A program made the translations under genes and the position numbers. Positions 1 through 11,700 of a stretch of DNA of 64,000 nucleotides are shown piece after piece. The notes under the pieces are model-generated. The model saw only the letters and a program-made list of their open reading frames with translations, searched no databases and had not been told where the DNA came from. Numbering within the stretch: position 1 is the stretch's first letter; every line of letters begins with the position of its first letter. The DNA is from Liolophura sinensis (lineage: Eukaryota > Mollusca > Polyplacophora > Chitonida > Chitonidae): the NCBI RefSeq assembly GCF_032854445.1, contig NC_088304.1, positions 12,661,704-12,725,703 of the forward strand. Direction: 5' to 3'.

Positions 1-317
1 TAAAATCGATAAAAAATGTTATTGGAAAGTTATACAAACGAATAAATTATTCAGTAAGAACCATTAACAAATTCAACTATCAATCTTGATTCATTCCTTA
101 ACAACTTAAAATACATGTACATTGCTGAATAAAACCATCTGGGCCTCATGAAAACCATTCTATATTAACAAAGTTCATATCACATGTAAAGTGATTTATT
201 TGTTTCTTTGCTTCAGTACCGCCTAAAATAATTAGATTAGTGTTTATACCTTATTAACTTTAATAAATTTTTTATAGTAAAATTGTTTTCAGTACTTTAG
301 TAACGTATGCGACATAC
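1..317 (-). other. Intron 2 of A1 (partial)
   Basis: AT-rich intronic sequence between A1 exon 2 and an exon 3 that must lie beyond the left edge, judged from the A2 and A3 layouts. I see no coding signal or transposon here. Confidence 0.7.
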
Positions 318-1529
318 CTTTGGTTTCCATGACAATTTTGCGAATGCCTCCATAGCCATCCAGGTCCATGACATACATGGAACAAAGCGTCTGCTGAATG
401 TCGGGGTTGTTGAAATAGACTGGGTCTGGATATCCTCTTCTGGCTGGATCCTCTGTACACTGGCAAAACAAAAATAGAAAACATTACCGATATGGTGTCA
501 TAAGCTGCAACGCATGCGCATTTCCAGAAACAGACACAAAGATGCTCAGGGCAGTTAATAAGAAAGATATATACGAGCATTTTGATGGACGTCATGCATG
601 CCAACAGTATTTTTTAGTGAATTTATGGTGAAATCAATAACAATCTATCAAACTAGGTGGGAGGAAATTTAAACCCGTTTTATGGACATAATGCATTGTG
701 TTAAACAAGGTCCACTTTGAAGATGTATAGGTTGCCTCTGCTCAATTAACTTTTCAAAGATTTCGGCTACTGTGAAAGCGGGAATAATTTTGATCAGGAT
801 GCTTTTCCCGGTTTACATACTTCATCATTTTCAAAAACATTTCAACCAGATCAAATGAATAAAATGTCAGAAATGCAATCTGCTGTTATTATTGGTTATA
901 AATGCAAACAAATGGATTGTTATAGCTATGTACAAAAAGAAAAAAAAACAACAAAAAAGCGCAAATTTGCAATAGATAGCTGCGACATGTGGCAAACATT
1001 TTTTGCCACATTGTAGTTAGGTTTTTTTTTTTAAATGAATGACCCACGTCAAAGGAGAGAATGAAAAACAAATTCAGTGACCGACAGACTGCCAAGCAGC
1101 GTGGCCAAAAAATCTCCAAGTCGCAGCAGGAATAAAATAAGTTGTGGAGTTTAAGCTTTCTCGATCTGTTAATGTTTTCTGAACGAACATGAATGCCTAT
1201 ATGGCATGTGAAAAACATCCTAAAATATGGTTATCATTTCAAGATTCGCAATCATGTGGAGAGAAAAACAACTCCGATCTTACATTGGGGAATAGATCAT
1301 TCCTTAGGTCTGGGTTCAGCCATCGGCCAGTTCGGGATCCGATCACATTGTTTCCGGCGATGTAGATGTCTGCATCCAGTCCGTTGTGACTGTTCCATCG
1401 GTCCGTCTCAAACTGGGTGCGGCCACCCTGAGCCAAAATCTGGGGGTAGATCGTTACCGTAGACTGACAGGTTCCATGTGTAACTAATACCGAAAACAAG
1501 ACGGCGAAAATTGTTGGAATTGCAAACAT
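318..1529 (-). CDS. Type A secreted GH86-like glycoside hydrolase, copy A1 (exons 1-2, partial)
   Basis: Exon 1 is 1529-1284 (82 codons, ATG at 1529, donor GTAAGA, phase 0). Exon 2 is 459-318 (142 bp, acceptor gccag, donor GTATGT, phase 1). Exon 3 with the catalytic residues lies off the left edge. Exon 1 encodes a hydrophobic signal peptide (MFAIPTIFAVLFSVLVTHGT) followed by VTIYPQILAQGGRT and TDRWNSHNGLD, which are shared with every paralogue in the window. Exon 2 begins CTEDPARRGYPDPVYF. No lesion is visible in these two exons; MDLDGYGG replaces the QDLDGYGG of A2 and A3. It is transcribed divergently from C1. Whether the gene is functional cannot be judged without exon 3. The family call rests on the full-length copies. 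Confidence 0.75.
460..1283 (-). other. Intron 1 of A1
   Basis: AT-rich intron bounded by GT-AG sites. Equivalent introns with the same boundaries lie at 20,819-21,636 and 38,518-39,342. No other feature is seen. Confidence 0.7.
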
Positions 1530-1576
1530 CTCTGTGACGTGTCTTCACCTGTGACCAAGACTTCCGATGATCGAGT

Positions 1577-1590
1577 TCATATATCGCCAC
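1577..1590 (-). promoter_or_regulatory. TATA-like element upstream of A1
   Basis: Read on the minus strand, gcgatatatgaact lies about 50-60 bp before the A1 start codon, and it is kept upstream of A2 and A3 (about 39,634-39,646). A second TATA-like stretch (cctatatact) lies about 40 bp further upstream. This is motif inspection only. Confidence 0.3.
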
Positions 1591-2654
1591 AAAAACAGGT
1601 GAACTCACGTGACAGCGAGTATATAGGTCTCTAAATGTAGATCAAGTGGGCCTGTATTTAGATCGAGTCCTGGATTATACAAGTCGTCTGGACTCCGCTT
1701 AAAGATCTTATCAGAGATAAGATCACTGAAATAATGTACGTTTAAAGTGAAGGAGTACGCATAAAATATGTATATGGTAAGATAATTCAAAACTATATCC
1801 AAAATTGCTTATAAAGAGTCGAAAGATCAACGTTTTAGCTACAAATCGTTCAGCCCAAATTCAATTAAAGTTTTGGTATTTTCTGGGAATATAGTACATA
1901 ATTACCCTGCACAAAATACCCTTCTGTGCACGTGTTACCGTTCAAAATAAATATTAATGTTTGTCAAATTTTGCTTGAAAAAATAACGTTTTCAAACTTT
2001 AGAATCATTTTAACAGAATAAATGGTGCAGGTCCGTGTAGGAGCGTGGTGATTACTGAAAGGCCGTAATTTTATTTATTCTTGAGAAAATTCGATTTGAT
2101 TTTTTTTAGCTAAATTATTCATAAGATGAAGTGTAAGTATAATAGACTTCGATGTAATCGACTTTATATTTGAATAAAATAGTAAAAAAAAATGAGCTGT
2201 AAATGTTTTCTCACATTCACAAGATAATAAAACAACCGCTTAACCTCGTATATACGCAGGTTGGTGCCAAGTGATTGTCAAAGGGAGGCCATTTCTGTGC
2301 ATGGCAAACAGTCCAAACCCAGTAGCCTTAAACCCGTGCAAAGTTAAGGCATTCTGCCCATGCATGCTTTGAAGAAGAAAAAAAGATGGTCATTTGAGTT
2401 TTACATATGGCCATTGCTGGAATTACTTCGTATTACATGAAAATATCATAACTGACTTTATTTAGTACTCGTGCCCTATAAACGTGGATGGGCGAAACCG
2501 ATATTACCCACAGTCCTGACTAGAAGCCGCAGCCGAATTAGAAAGAGTGCTGTCTAATTAATCAGAAGTTAAGATATCTGTAAGTCGTTTTCAAGCGCCA
2601 TTTTCCTTGTTTTCTACTCTTGATCACTGGTCTTTAAGTTGAAAATTCAGGTGA

Positions 2655-2760
2655 AAAAATTTATTTATTTATATGATTAGAGTTTTACGCTGCACTGAAC
2701 AACATTTCACTTATACGATGGCGGCAAGCATTATGGCGGCAAAGGCTTTATAGCTTAAAG
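2655..2760 (-). mobile_element. SINE S2 core fragment
   Basis: The sequence ttttacgctgcactgaacaa, followed by the ttcacttatacgatggcggc core, matches the 3' part of SINE family S2 in reverse orientation. The same fragment is in unit 3 at about 40,712-40,820. Confidence 0.6.
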
Positions 2761-3397
2761 TATCAAATGTTGAACACTCTTTATCAGATTTTTCCTCTCC
2801 ACGGCCATGCGCAAAAGGCATGGTGCAAAGTGTCAAATCTAAGGTGGCCTGTTAGTGCCATTCGAACATTTTTAGCATTTTCTTCTAACTTAACATGATT
2901 CACACAATTTTCTACGTAAATTTATCATTTAAAAAAACCCAAGAATTTAAAGTGTATGTGCAACTGCGAATTAGCACAAACACAAAACACGTTTTAGACA
3001 ATATTAAATTTATTCATGAACCTCGATAAACACCGAGAAACTTTTCTCCTGGATGTTAACCGTTTTCTCCGCGGTGTGAAATTTTTATTACATCGCCGAA
3101 AAAAAACGTTTTTCATTGGTTTTTTTTTGGAAGTTTACAACTGAATTTAGCAACTTTTCCAAAATATTTTTGTGTTTGCGTTAATTGCCTTTTTCCACAT
3201 GCTTTAAATTCTTTGTCCTTAATAATAAGCTTTCAATAGAAAAAACCTTACACAACTGTAAATCCTTAGAAACGTTAAAAGTTTCGAATGGCACTAACAG
3301 GCTACCACACGAGCCCGATGATAAGTAAAGATTTTCATCTATCTGCACCCACCTGCCAGGTTTTATCAACAATGACCTTGTTTACAACTTAACAAAA

Positions 3398-4661
3398 ATG
3401 CCACAGCTAGACCGTCGTGTACCATTCACAGACATGTTTCAATTTGGGCTCTTTCTCCCGATTGTGTCTTGTTTCCTAGCACAATCCCAGTGCCGGCTAC
3501 ACAAGTCAGCTGTGCAGGTAACAATCTACCCACAGATTCTGTCCCAGGGTGGCCGGACCGGGTTTGAGACGGACCGATGGAACAGCCACAACGGACTGGA
3601 CAAAGAACTTTACCTGACTGGTAATAAAGTTGTTGGATCGAGGACTGGTCGGTGGATTTTTCCCGATTTTTACAATGGTATATTTGCCAATGTAAGTTTT
3701 AAATTAACTTAATGTCTTTATGAAATTTCAAATAATGTACAACGTATTTCAAAGAAAAGCATCAGCAGGATCCTGCATGTCACAATAATCATACATACTT
3801 GATCGTAACTACGATTATAACTATTTATGCCTACAACGCGTGTTGCTGCGGTAGTTACATTCAACTTAGCATACGATAGTTTGTAAAACAGAAATATAAC
3901 TTATCTTTCAGCATGACCCAGCGTTGTCTATATGTATGAGTAATCTTAAGCAGCCGGGAGTAATTTTAAGCAGTCGGGTGAAATACACATGGTGAAATGG
4001 TCGAATATAGTCAAAGATGTTAAAAACTGCAAAAGAATTAGCACTTGCGGTGTATCCGTTAGAGGTAAACAGTTAGTTTCAGAGTAATACTTACCTAAAA
4101 TGGGTCGGACAAAAAGTGACAAGTATGATCTTGCAAAAAACAAAAAAATAAATAAAAATAAAGAGAGAGGAAGATTAAAGGTCAACACACTCTTATTTAT
4201 AGTCAAGGTATTGTAATTGTTTTAAATTAAATTCATTCATGGGTATATCTCTCAATGGCGACAATCATTGTGGAATTGTTCCCGAATCATAACGGGACGG
4301 TATCTAAACAGGGTTTCTGTTTATAAATATCCAGTGTATAGAGGAGGAGACCCACGACCATCCGGAAGTTGGTGCCAGTCCTACCCATGCACGGCCGAAT
4401 AGGTAGCAAGGCATGAGCTGGACAAAACAGGAATCTGTCCTATACATCATAGGCGTTTCACTCACCAAGCCTAAAGTTAAAATGAATTATTTAACCGATG
4501 ACGTATCTCTATTATACAGGCTACCGAAGATCCATACAGACCTGGCTATCCTAACCCCAGCTATTTTCACAGTCCAGCAGTCCAACAGAAACTCTCTTGG
4601 GAACACGTTATGGATATAAACTTCTATGGGTTTAATAATAGTATAGTCATGGAACCAGGTG
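3398..4661 (+). pseudogene. Type C GH86-like hydrolase, copy C1 (exons 1-2 only)
   Basis: Exon 1 is 3398-3691 (98 codons, donor GTAAGT, phase 0) and exon 2 is 4520-4661 (142 bp, acceptor atacag, donor GTAAGG, phase 1). Both are open and splice-competent, and nearly identical to C3. Exon 1 has a secretory signal (from Met13: MFQFGLFLPIVSCFLAQ) and TDRWNSHNGLD. Exon 2 begins ATEDPYRPGYPNPSYF. No type C exon 3 follows: the sequence runs into a SINE and then an inverted C-like relic. Alone it cannot make an enzyme, since both catalytic glutamates are in exon 3. The next same-strand exon 3 is that of B1, in a compatible phase, so a chimeric transcript is conceivable but unproven. Confidence 0.8.
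3692..4519 (+). other. Intron 1 of C1
   Basis: Intron with GT-AG ends. It contains a reverse S2 SINE fragment at about 4,338-4,423. The unit 3 counterpart (41,750-42,759) holds a longer version of the same S2 fragment. Confidence 0.65.
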
Positions 4662-5079
4662 GTAAGGAAAATGTCTTTATTATTTTTGGCCAAACCGGAG
4701 AAATGCAGCATCTTTCTCAATTTGGCTTTGTTGTTGAGCAAGACAGTTGCATCAGATACGGTGTAAAACAACCTCAAATGTGTCGGAAGCACGTTAAGGA
4801 ACATTTACTGCTGGTCACACGCGCGTTATAAAACTTCGCTAGCATATAGCGATATCAGCCGAATGTTCTAACCAAATTAACCAACCTGTTGTGAAACTCG
4901 CTGAACCAACAGCTGTCCATGGCAATCCCGTTTGTTCATGAAAACTAATCACATTTCCTGAGCGTATACCAAACCAGTTATAGTGTGCCCACCTCCATCG
5001 GGCTGCCTTACTTAGACACCCTGAGGTTATGACCTTTATCAACCTAAATGCGGACAGATGCATGTGTGGCCGAGTCCAT
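4662..5079. other. Sequence after C1 exon 2
   Basis: This matches the first part of C3 intron 2 (42,902-43,320). No coding exon is seen. Confidence 0.6.
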
Positions 5080-5318
5080 GGATTATCTCCTTGTTGCAGG
5101 ACGGATTTCCACCGTTCTTTTATCTAGTGCTGCTTCCCTGAGACGCTTTACCGAAGGCAAGTAAGCCGCTCCGCCCGAGCCATTATACTGATATGGGTCA
5201 ACCAGTCGTTGCACTATCCCCTTCATGCTGAACGCCAAGCGAGGACGTTACAACTTCCTCTTTTAATGTCTTAGGTGTGACTCGACCCATGATTGGCCCT
5301 GGATGTACCGCTCCCAAA
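5080..5318 (-). mobile_element. SINE S1 copy at the rearrangement breakpoint
   Basis: Reverse-oriented S1 body (ttgcaggacggatttccacc, gccattatactgatatgggt). The tRNA-like head is corrupted at its end, where similarity with unit 3 (43,322-43,595) breaks off. The lost exon 3 of C1 should follow this point. Confidence 0.75.
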
Positions 5319-5581
5319 CAACACATTGTAGCATCACTCAGACAACAAACTTTCGATTAAATTTCACAGATTAATATTTTGAGTGTATAATCTAGAAGAA
5401 CAAGAAAACATACCATAATTGCCTATTTTAATGATCCAAAACCGACAGATGATCTCGTTCTCTCATCTCGTTAAAACTACCTTGAGACATTTTGTAAGGT
5501 TTGCTAAGATTGATAAAGATAGTTATAAGATTTTATAACAGGTGAATAAACTTTCTCAGGTGTCTAAATGATTTTCCGTAC

Positions 5582-7174
5582 CGCCTGGTTCCATGACTGC
5601 GATTTATGCCGTAGAAATTTACATGCATAAAGTATTCCGACGAGAGTTTCTGTTGAATTGTGAAAATATCTGGGGTTAGGATAGCCAGGTCTGCTTGGAC
5701 ATTCTGTAGCCTGTAAGATTATAATATGCGATAGCACATTTTATGCCTGTATGGTAATAGGTAAATATCACAAGTACTGTATGATAGATACCTTTATCGC
5801 AGTCCCAAATATGTTTCATACTGAAAGTAAAGAATACTTTATTACACCTGCTATCATTTTCTAGGACCTCTTGTTCAGTTGTGCACTAGAACCAGAGCCT
5901 AATATTCCTTTAGTGTGCGATACTTTTAAGATCCCGTTCGTCATTTATCTGTTTGACTCGCTGTTACCTCCTTGCTGTCAGTTCCAAATGTGTGTTATAC
6001 TGAAAGTAGAGTGAGTGAGTGGGTGCTTGGGGTTTAACGGTGCCCTAAGATTGTTTATTTGTTTAATTTGTTGGTGTTTTACGCTATACTCAAGAATATT
6101 TCACTTACACGACAGCGACCAGCATTATGATGGCAGGAAACCCACGACCATCCGCAGGTTGTTGGCAGACTTTCCCACGCACTAAAATTAAATCTTGTAC
6201 TCTTAGTTTTTAAGACCTAGTTCGTCATTCGTCAGTTAGTAGACTAGCTGGGTTTTTTTTTTTTTTTTGGTTTTTTTTATTGGAGAATTCATATTACTAA
6301 CTAATGAAGACAGTGTTTTGATGTGTGCAACATTATTTCTATCCTTTATCGACGTGTGGCGATTTACTCGGCCACTCCGTTTTCTTCCATCTGTAACACC
6401 CATCCCCACACCTGTCACACCACAACGATCCACGTCCTGTGTTACAGTAATCTTGGGTCGTTCTGACTGATGAGAGTAACTATGGTTGAATTGTACGATT
6501 TAGCTGGGACGGTGGGCAATAAAACTACAAACTCAGTTATGAGGTACCTCTTTTGCGCGCCATGAAGTCTTGGGTCAGAGCGGGACTTATTATTGTTCTC
6601 TTCTGATACATGGTTACAGGTTACCAGTTTGCCTACAAATTGTCATCGCAACGGCACGGTAGAACAATGCGGTACACTGCGTTTTCCCATCATCATTGAA
6701 AACTGTTGGCTGTTTCTCTTTGCATGTTTCCGTTCTAACTTTGCACTTTATATACTTTTTTTTTAGATCTTTGGTGGTTTGGGTTAAACGTCCTTTTGTA
6801 AACTGGTGATTATTTCCCAACAACGTCTACGGTGGTTGACGGCTGATATATGAATGTCGTTTTAGACGCATAGATAGAAATATATACAACTAATGGAAGA
6901 GTTACCTTTCACCAGAAAGGTTTCCCATTTTACTACTAGACATGTAATGGGCCTCTATCAACCAAACATAGGTATAACACATCAACAAAGAATGCAAATT
7001 TAGTTTACATTGGCGTTTACATTAACTGCCGGCCAGGTAAAGTTCTTTGTCCAGTCCGTTTTGACTGTTCCATCGGTCCGTCTCAAACCGGGTCCGGCCA
7101 CCCTGGGCCAGAATCTGTGTGCAGATTGCAAGAAGCGCATACGAAGCTACGAAAAAGAGTAAAACCTGGAACAT
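5582..7174 (-). pseudogene. Inverted type C-like relic D1 (exons 1-2)
   Basis: On the minus strand, exon 1 starts at ATG 7174 and reads a signal peptide (MFQVLLFFVASYALLA), TQILAQGGRT and TDRWNSQNGLDKELYLAGS, then stops at 7022, before the normal exon end. Exon 2 is 5710-5582. It retains an acceptor (ttacag), a donor-like GTACGG and ATE-PSRPGYPNPRYF, but is 129 bp instead of 142 bp, so it is frameshifted by a 13-bp loss. No exon 3 is found. Its exon 2 resembles type C most. With C1 it forms a tail-to-tail inverted pair whose centre, where both exon 3s would be, is missing. Confidence 0.72.
6062..6190 (-). mobile_element. SINE S2 fragment
   Basis: Reverse S2 3' part (gtgttttacgctatactcaa, cacgaccatccgcaggttg), inside the intron of the D1 relic. 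It is absent from unit 2 because of the roughly 1.9-kb deletion. Confidence 0.65.
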
Positions 7175-7297
7175 ATCTGAGAATGGGCTCGAATTCGTCT
7201 GTGAACTTTCACATACGTCTTGTTTTTTTTAGTACATAAGACTACAGTTGATAAAGACGTATTATGTTAGGGTACCGTGTTTAAAATCTTCAGTGCT

Positions 7298-7540
7298 TGG
7301 TGAAGCTGCTAAGTTGGTAAGAGCACACCGCAGCGTAATGACCCAAGAGCCTCTCACCAATGCCGTCGGTGTGAGTTCACGTCAATCCGCAGGTCCACGA
7401 CCATCCGCAGGTTGCTAGAAGAGTTTCCCACTTACGATCAGAAAGGAAGCAATGATGAGCTGGACTTGAAATCACCGCGACTGCATTAGTGGGAGCTTCC
7501 TAGGTCATTACTCTGCGTTGGCGTGCTAACGAACGTAAAT
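7298..7540. mobile_element. Head-to-head composite of two SINE S2 pieces
   Basis: Positions 7,298-7,375 read the S2 tRNA-like head on the plus strand (agcgtaatgacccaagagcc, gtgagttcacgtc). From 7,383 onward the element reads in reverse (cacgaccatccgcaggttgc, ending ctgcgttggcgtgctaac). A foldback arrangement of two copies is the simplest reading. The unit 2 copy is at 24,892-25,120. Confidence 0.6.
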
Positions 7541-7654
7541 ATTATACAACATGCATATAATACACAGTCATTAACCCTTAGTCGTACAAATTAGACTTAG
7601 TGGTATTTGGTGAGGTTTGTGACGTCATGGCAAGCGTCTTTTACTCCCAAGCCC

Positions 7655-7870
7655 GACCGGCTGCAATGGCGGAGTGAGTAGAACATCTTACTTGTAAACG
7701 GTAGATCCGGGGTTCGATCCCGAATTGAATCATACGAAGTGTCAGTATAATGTGACTCCGTGAGGCGTCGTGTCTGGTGTCCTTGGCAAGGCGTTGCAGT
7801 GAGGCAGAACTATAAATATGTAGAAATTGAGTCCAAGGAGACACCGGAAATAATGGTGAAAGCTACTTTA
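7655..7870 (+). mobile_element. tRNA-derived SINE, family S3
   Basis: A tRNA-like head contains a perfect Pol III B box (GGTTCGATCC at 7,711-7,720) and an A box-like tggcggagtgag. It is followed by a body with tgtcagtataatgtgactcc and cgtcgtgtctggtgtcc. The head does not fold as a full tRNA and runs straight into the body, so this is a SINE and not a tRNA gene. The same copy is in unit 2 at 25,245-25,460. Confidence 0.65.
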
Positions 7871-8082
7871 AACCCCAATCAAACAATCAAACTAAGATAA
7901 GGAGTTTTATTGTTTGACTGGCATATTGTCATCACATTGTCGGTTTGTTTGTGCGTCAATCTGAGTGGCCGTCTGTTCTCATCGTTGCGATCACCATATC
8001 TCTGGAGTTATTAAAAGAAAATATCCGCACCTACCTTTGCTGAGATGATGATTGTATCTCATATGTGCGTCTTCCTCTCCGG

Positions 8083-8232
8083 CCGTAAGTGGAAAGGTCT
8101 GCCTGCAACCTGCGGATGGTCGTGGGTTTTCCCGGGCTCTACCCGGTTTCCTCCCACCATAATGCTGGCTGCCTTCGTATAAGTGAAATATTCTTGAGTA
8201 CGGCGTAAAATACCAATCAAATTAAGTAAATA
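8083..8232 (+). mobile_element. SINE S2, 3' part
   Basis: The sequence ctgcggatggtcgtgggttt through ttgagtacggcgtaaaatac, ending in an A/T-rich tail. The unit 2 copy is at about 25,675-25,824. Confidence 0.7.
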
Positions 8233-8777
8233 AACATATATGTGCCTTTAGACCACTGCAGGTCTGTTGATCCTTCCAATAATTTATAAAATAATATAAT
8301 CCGTTTTATTTTGTATATATAAGCTAGTAATGGAAAGTTGGTTGAGCTTCACAGAAACAATATTCATGAATCTTTGCTTAGATTGTCGTCTAAAGCTGCT
8401 CATATAATAGGCTTTATAAGTCGTATTCATCTGTTCTTTTTTGTGATGTGAACACAGCCGTGACATTTCTTATTTCTGTTAAAAGTAATATGTCAATGAT
8501 ATTCCGTCAAACGCCATTGCAGCTTCATGATTAGTTCTATGTTTCTTATGTTTATACAATGATTTTGTTGGTGTAAATATGGAGAAAGTATCCAGAATCT
8601 CTGCTTCTTTACTGTGTCTAATTTCGTTTAAACTGGAACTAGGGATCGTATCTTCATTTAGTGAAACAAGGCGACATGTTTAAAACATGAACAGCTGGTG
8701 AAACTGAGACAAAGAATTGGATTAGCAACTTACGAACTAACATAGAATATGTATAACCGATTTGAATACTGGTCATT

Positions 8778-9097
8778 GTGGCCAGTCCCGAAGGCACATT
8801 TGGTAGAGCGTCCGGGGTAGACCCAAGGGCCAATCAGTACCTAAGAGATTCAGGCATTCAGCATTAAGGGGATAACGCAACAACTGGTTGATCTGTGCCA
8901 GTATAGTGACTCGGCGGGCAGCTTACTTTACTTCGGTAAGTGGTCTCAGTGAAGCAGCACTATATAAAAGGGCGATGGAAATCCGTCCTGCAACAAGGAG
9001 GCACATTACATACACTCTATGGATTTCTTCATCGTCATATGACTGAAAAATTATTAAGTATGACGTTAAACCCCCAGCACTTACTGACTCACTCTGA
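8778..9097 (+). mobile_element. SINE S1 (diverged)
   Basis: A tRNA-like head (cacatttggtagagcgtccg) followed by the S1 body (gaagcagcactatataaaag, acaaggaggcacattacata) and the tail region gacgttaaaccc. The unit 2 copy is at 26,371-26,685. Confidence 0.75.
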
Positions 9098-10887
9098 TCC
9101 TTGTGTCCTTCCGTCATCATTAAAAACTGGTGACAGCTTCTCTTTACATGAATAAATCCTAATTTCTTACTTCATATGTCTTCTTACTTCTTTAGTGGTT
9201 ATTGTTGAGCATTGTTTTGAGAACTGGGCTTGTAGTTATTGACCTGGAACGCCCAATTTAGTTGATGGTTAGCTTACCAATGTCTGTTTTGACGCATAGA
9301 TTTAAGCGGCTTTCCATATTATTTATGTCATATTAAGACATTTTCCCACTGACTAGGTTGACGGGCCTTGAACAGGGAATTTGTAGATTTGCCCGCTCTC
9401 ACTGTTGATAGGGACCTTAGTGACAACAACTCGATCGATGTCGCCCCTGTGGCCAACTCCCGTTGACAACCGCTTGTTTCCAACACTGTGTTGTGCATGT
9501 ATAAATTTATCTGTAGGTAGGGAAGTATGTCAGTGACTTGCCAAAAGTTCGGTGGATTACCCACGAAACTAGGTTTTCTTCTACCCATGCAAATTACCAT
9601 AATACACCACAATCCCGAAAAGATAAGACTTTATTATGACTCGGTGTGTCGGGATTGTATTTTGCCGTCATCACCTTCATGATTGTATACTACGTATGGG
9701 CCCAAGGCTTTTCAGTAGTAATTCAGGAGTGTTTGCACCATCGTATGAGAGGAAAATTCGCCAGTATAGCGTTAGCAACATGCAGTCAATCAGTCAATCG
9801 TAAATATTGCAGAAGTGGCGTTAAACCATAACCATTCATCAATCAGTCAGTCAAATATGTTGTTACCCATGCGGGCGATCAATAATATAACGTTGTCGTA
9901 TGAATCGCAAGTTGTACTCACAAAAACATTAAACTAAGAAGAAGTTAGTATGTACTTATTTATTTGATAATTTGATTGTTGCTTAATGTCATAGGCTTAT
10001 TCAAACAATTTTCACTCAATAGATTACGGTCAGTTTGATGGGAGGAGAAAACCACAGTGCCCGACGTAAATCACCCACCTTCGACAAGTTACTGAAGTGA
10101 TGAACAAATATGCAGACCATACTGATGGAAGACAAGTGGTCTACAGAACATGACTGCGCAAACGCACGCGAGCATTGTGTCTTTTGGTACAAACGTTTAT
10201 TGTCACCCTACGAACAGTGAATGTAAAGGAATCTAGAAATTCCCTGGATGTTTCTCTGCGATCGAGATGCAAGCACCATGAACCATTTGACGACGACACG
10301 TTTTAAAGTCGTTATCTTAACCCAAACCATGTGGTTGGTTCCAGCTACACTAATCTCCAATCGTTCTACATATATTAAGTAGATTATCTGTAAGCTCTCG
10401 GCACTCACATATAGAAATGTTCGAAGAGATGGATGCCGTTCTGTTGCTTGTTACACCCTTGTCGGCGTTTATCCCTCGCAGTACCTCTACCTACACGGTG
10501 ACGATCTACCCGCAGATTCTGTCCCAGGGTGGTCGGACCCAGTTTCAGACGGACCGATGGAACGGCCACAACGGCCTGGACCCGGAGAACTTCATCTCCA
10601 ATAACCTCGATGTGGGATCGCGGACTGGCCGATGGCTGAATCCTGACCTAAACAATGACATTTTCGTCAATGTAAGTTATTTCTGTTTGAGAGGTTCCCG
10701 ATGTCTGTTTTACATTGTTCAGTTCAAACCCAAAACGTTCTTATTTTTTTGACTGGTACTCCAGAAACTTTCACTATATTCTCACTCTTTCAAGTTGTTG
10801 CCTAGGTTTAGAAATATATAAAATCAATCAAATTCACTACCAACAATACCTTTATAGTGGGTATGTATCTCCTAATGTATATGAATT

Positions 10888-11232
10888 GACCGGCCCCGAT
10901 AACGTAGTTGGTAGAGCGCCCGTTTCGGGAGTGGTAGATCCAGGATCAATGCTGGGTCGAGTCACACCTAAGACATTAAAAGAGGAAGTTGTAACTTGGC
11001 TTTCAGCATGAATGCGATAGTGTAACGACAGGTTGACCCATACCAGTATAATGGCTCGGTCGGGGCTGCTTACTTGCCCTCGGTAAGGCGTCTCAGTGAA
11101 GCAGCACTAGATAAAAGAGGGGTGGAAATCCGTCCTGCAACAAGGAGGCACATTGCATGCACTCTAAGAATTCTTTCGTCGTCATATGACTGAAAAATTG
11201 TACGACTTTAAACCCCAGGCACTCACTCACTT
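10888..11232 (+). mobile_element. SINE S1 in B1 intron 1
   Basis: Nearly full-length S1. The tRNA-like head contains an A box-like gtagttggtagagcg and B box-like ggatcaatgctgg; the body is followed by ccaggcactcactcac. The same insertion is in B2 at 28,428-28,770, so it predates the duplication. Confidence 0.8.
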
Positions 11233-11536
11233 CCTCTATGTATTGTTTTTGGACAATATTGTCGTCAACCAATGCACTCAAGTCTTGGTCTATACAACAG
11301 TGTTCAGCACTATCAATTAGAAAAAAGTATTCCAACCACATTTTCTTGGAATCAATGTAGACCTACATAAACATCGTAACTATATATTGCTTAAACCAAG
11401 GACTTATTATGGTATAACACGTGTGACAGGTAACCAAAACCCACAAAGACCATGGGATAGCTTAAGCTTTTATCCATGATAACGAACGTTATCCTTGGAA
11501 AACTCGCTGATAGTGGCACATTTTAATTATCAAAAA

Positions 11537-11700
11537 ATGTCGTTTTACATATTTGTTGGTTACTTAGTCAACAGAGGACCCAAGCAAAACGAGTTATCCT
11601 GATCCGAACAACTTTAATGTCGTTTTATCATTTAGTTGGTTACTTAAGCTAACAGACGACCCACGCAAAAGGTGTTATCTTGATCCAAGATACTTCAAAG
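11537..11700 (+). repeat. Two 80-bp cassettes copying the intron 1/exon 2 junction of B1
   Basis: Two tandem units (11,537 and 11,617) each contain atgtcgtttta..., a tttgttggttactta-like acceptor stretch and the start of exon 2 (for example caacagaggacccaagcaaa, ttatcctgatccgaa). They carry only the first 45-50 bp of exon 2 and then revert to intron-like sequence. The unit 2 counterparts are at about 29,080-29,240. Confidence 0.75.

Larger units (their letters stand above)
1530..3397. other. A1-C1 divergent intergenic region
   Basis: A 1.87-kb region between the start codons of A1 (minus) and C1 (plus), so it must hold both promoters. It contains a partial SINE S2 core at about 2,655-2,760. 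The copy in unit 3 (39,589-41,455) is nearly identical in length. The copy in unit 2 has lost about 1.3 kb next to C2. No gene is seen. Confidence 0.6.
7875..10416. other. Intergenic region between D1 and B1
   Basis: Apart from the SINEs listed, I see no supportable gene. Positions about 9,640-9,855 end in gcgttaaaccataaccattc plus a (TCAA/GTCA)-rich tail and may be a further, unclassified SINE. A CCAAT (about 10,357) and a TATA-like catatattaag (about 10,369) lie 45-60 bp before the B1 start codon. Confidence 0.5.

Noticed and set aside
7704-7730. tRNA gene suggested by a perfect B box
   Set aside because: No complete cloverleaf is seen and the element continues into a SINE body; the same holds for the other tRNA-like heads in this window.
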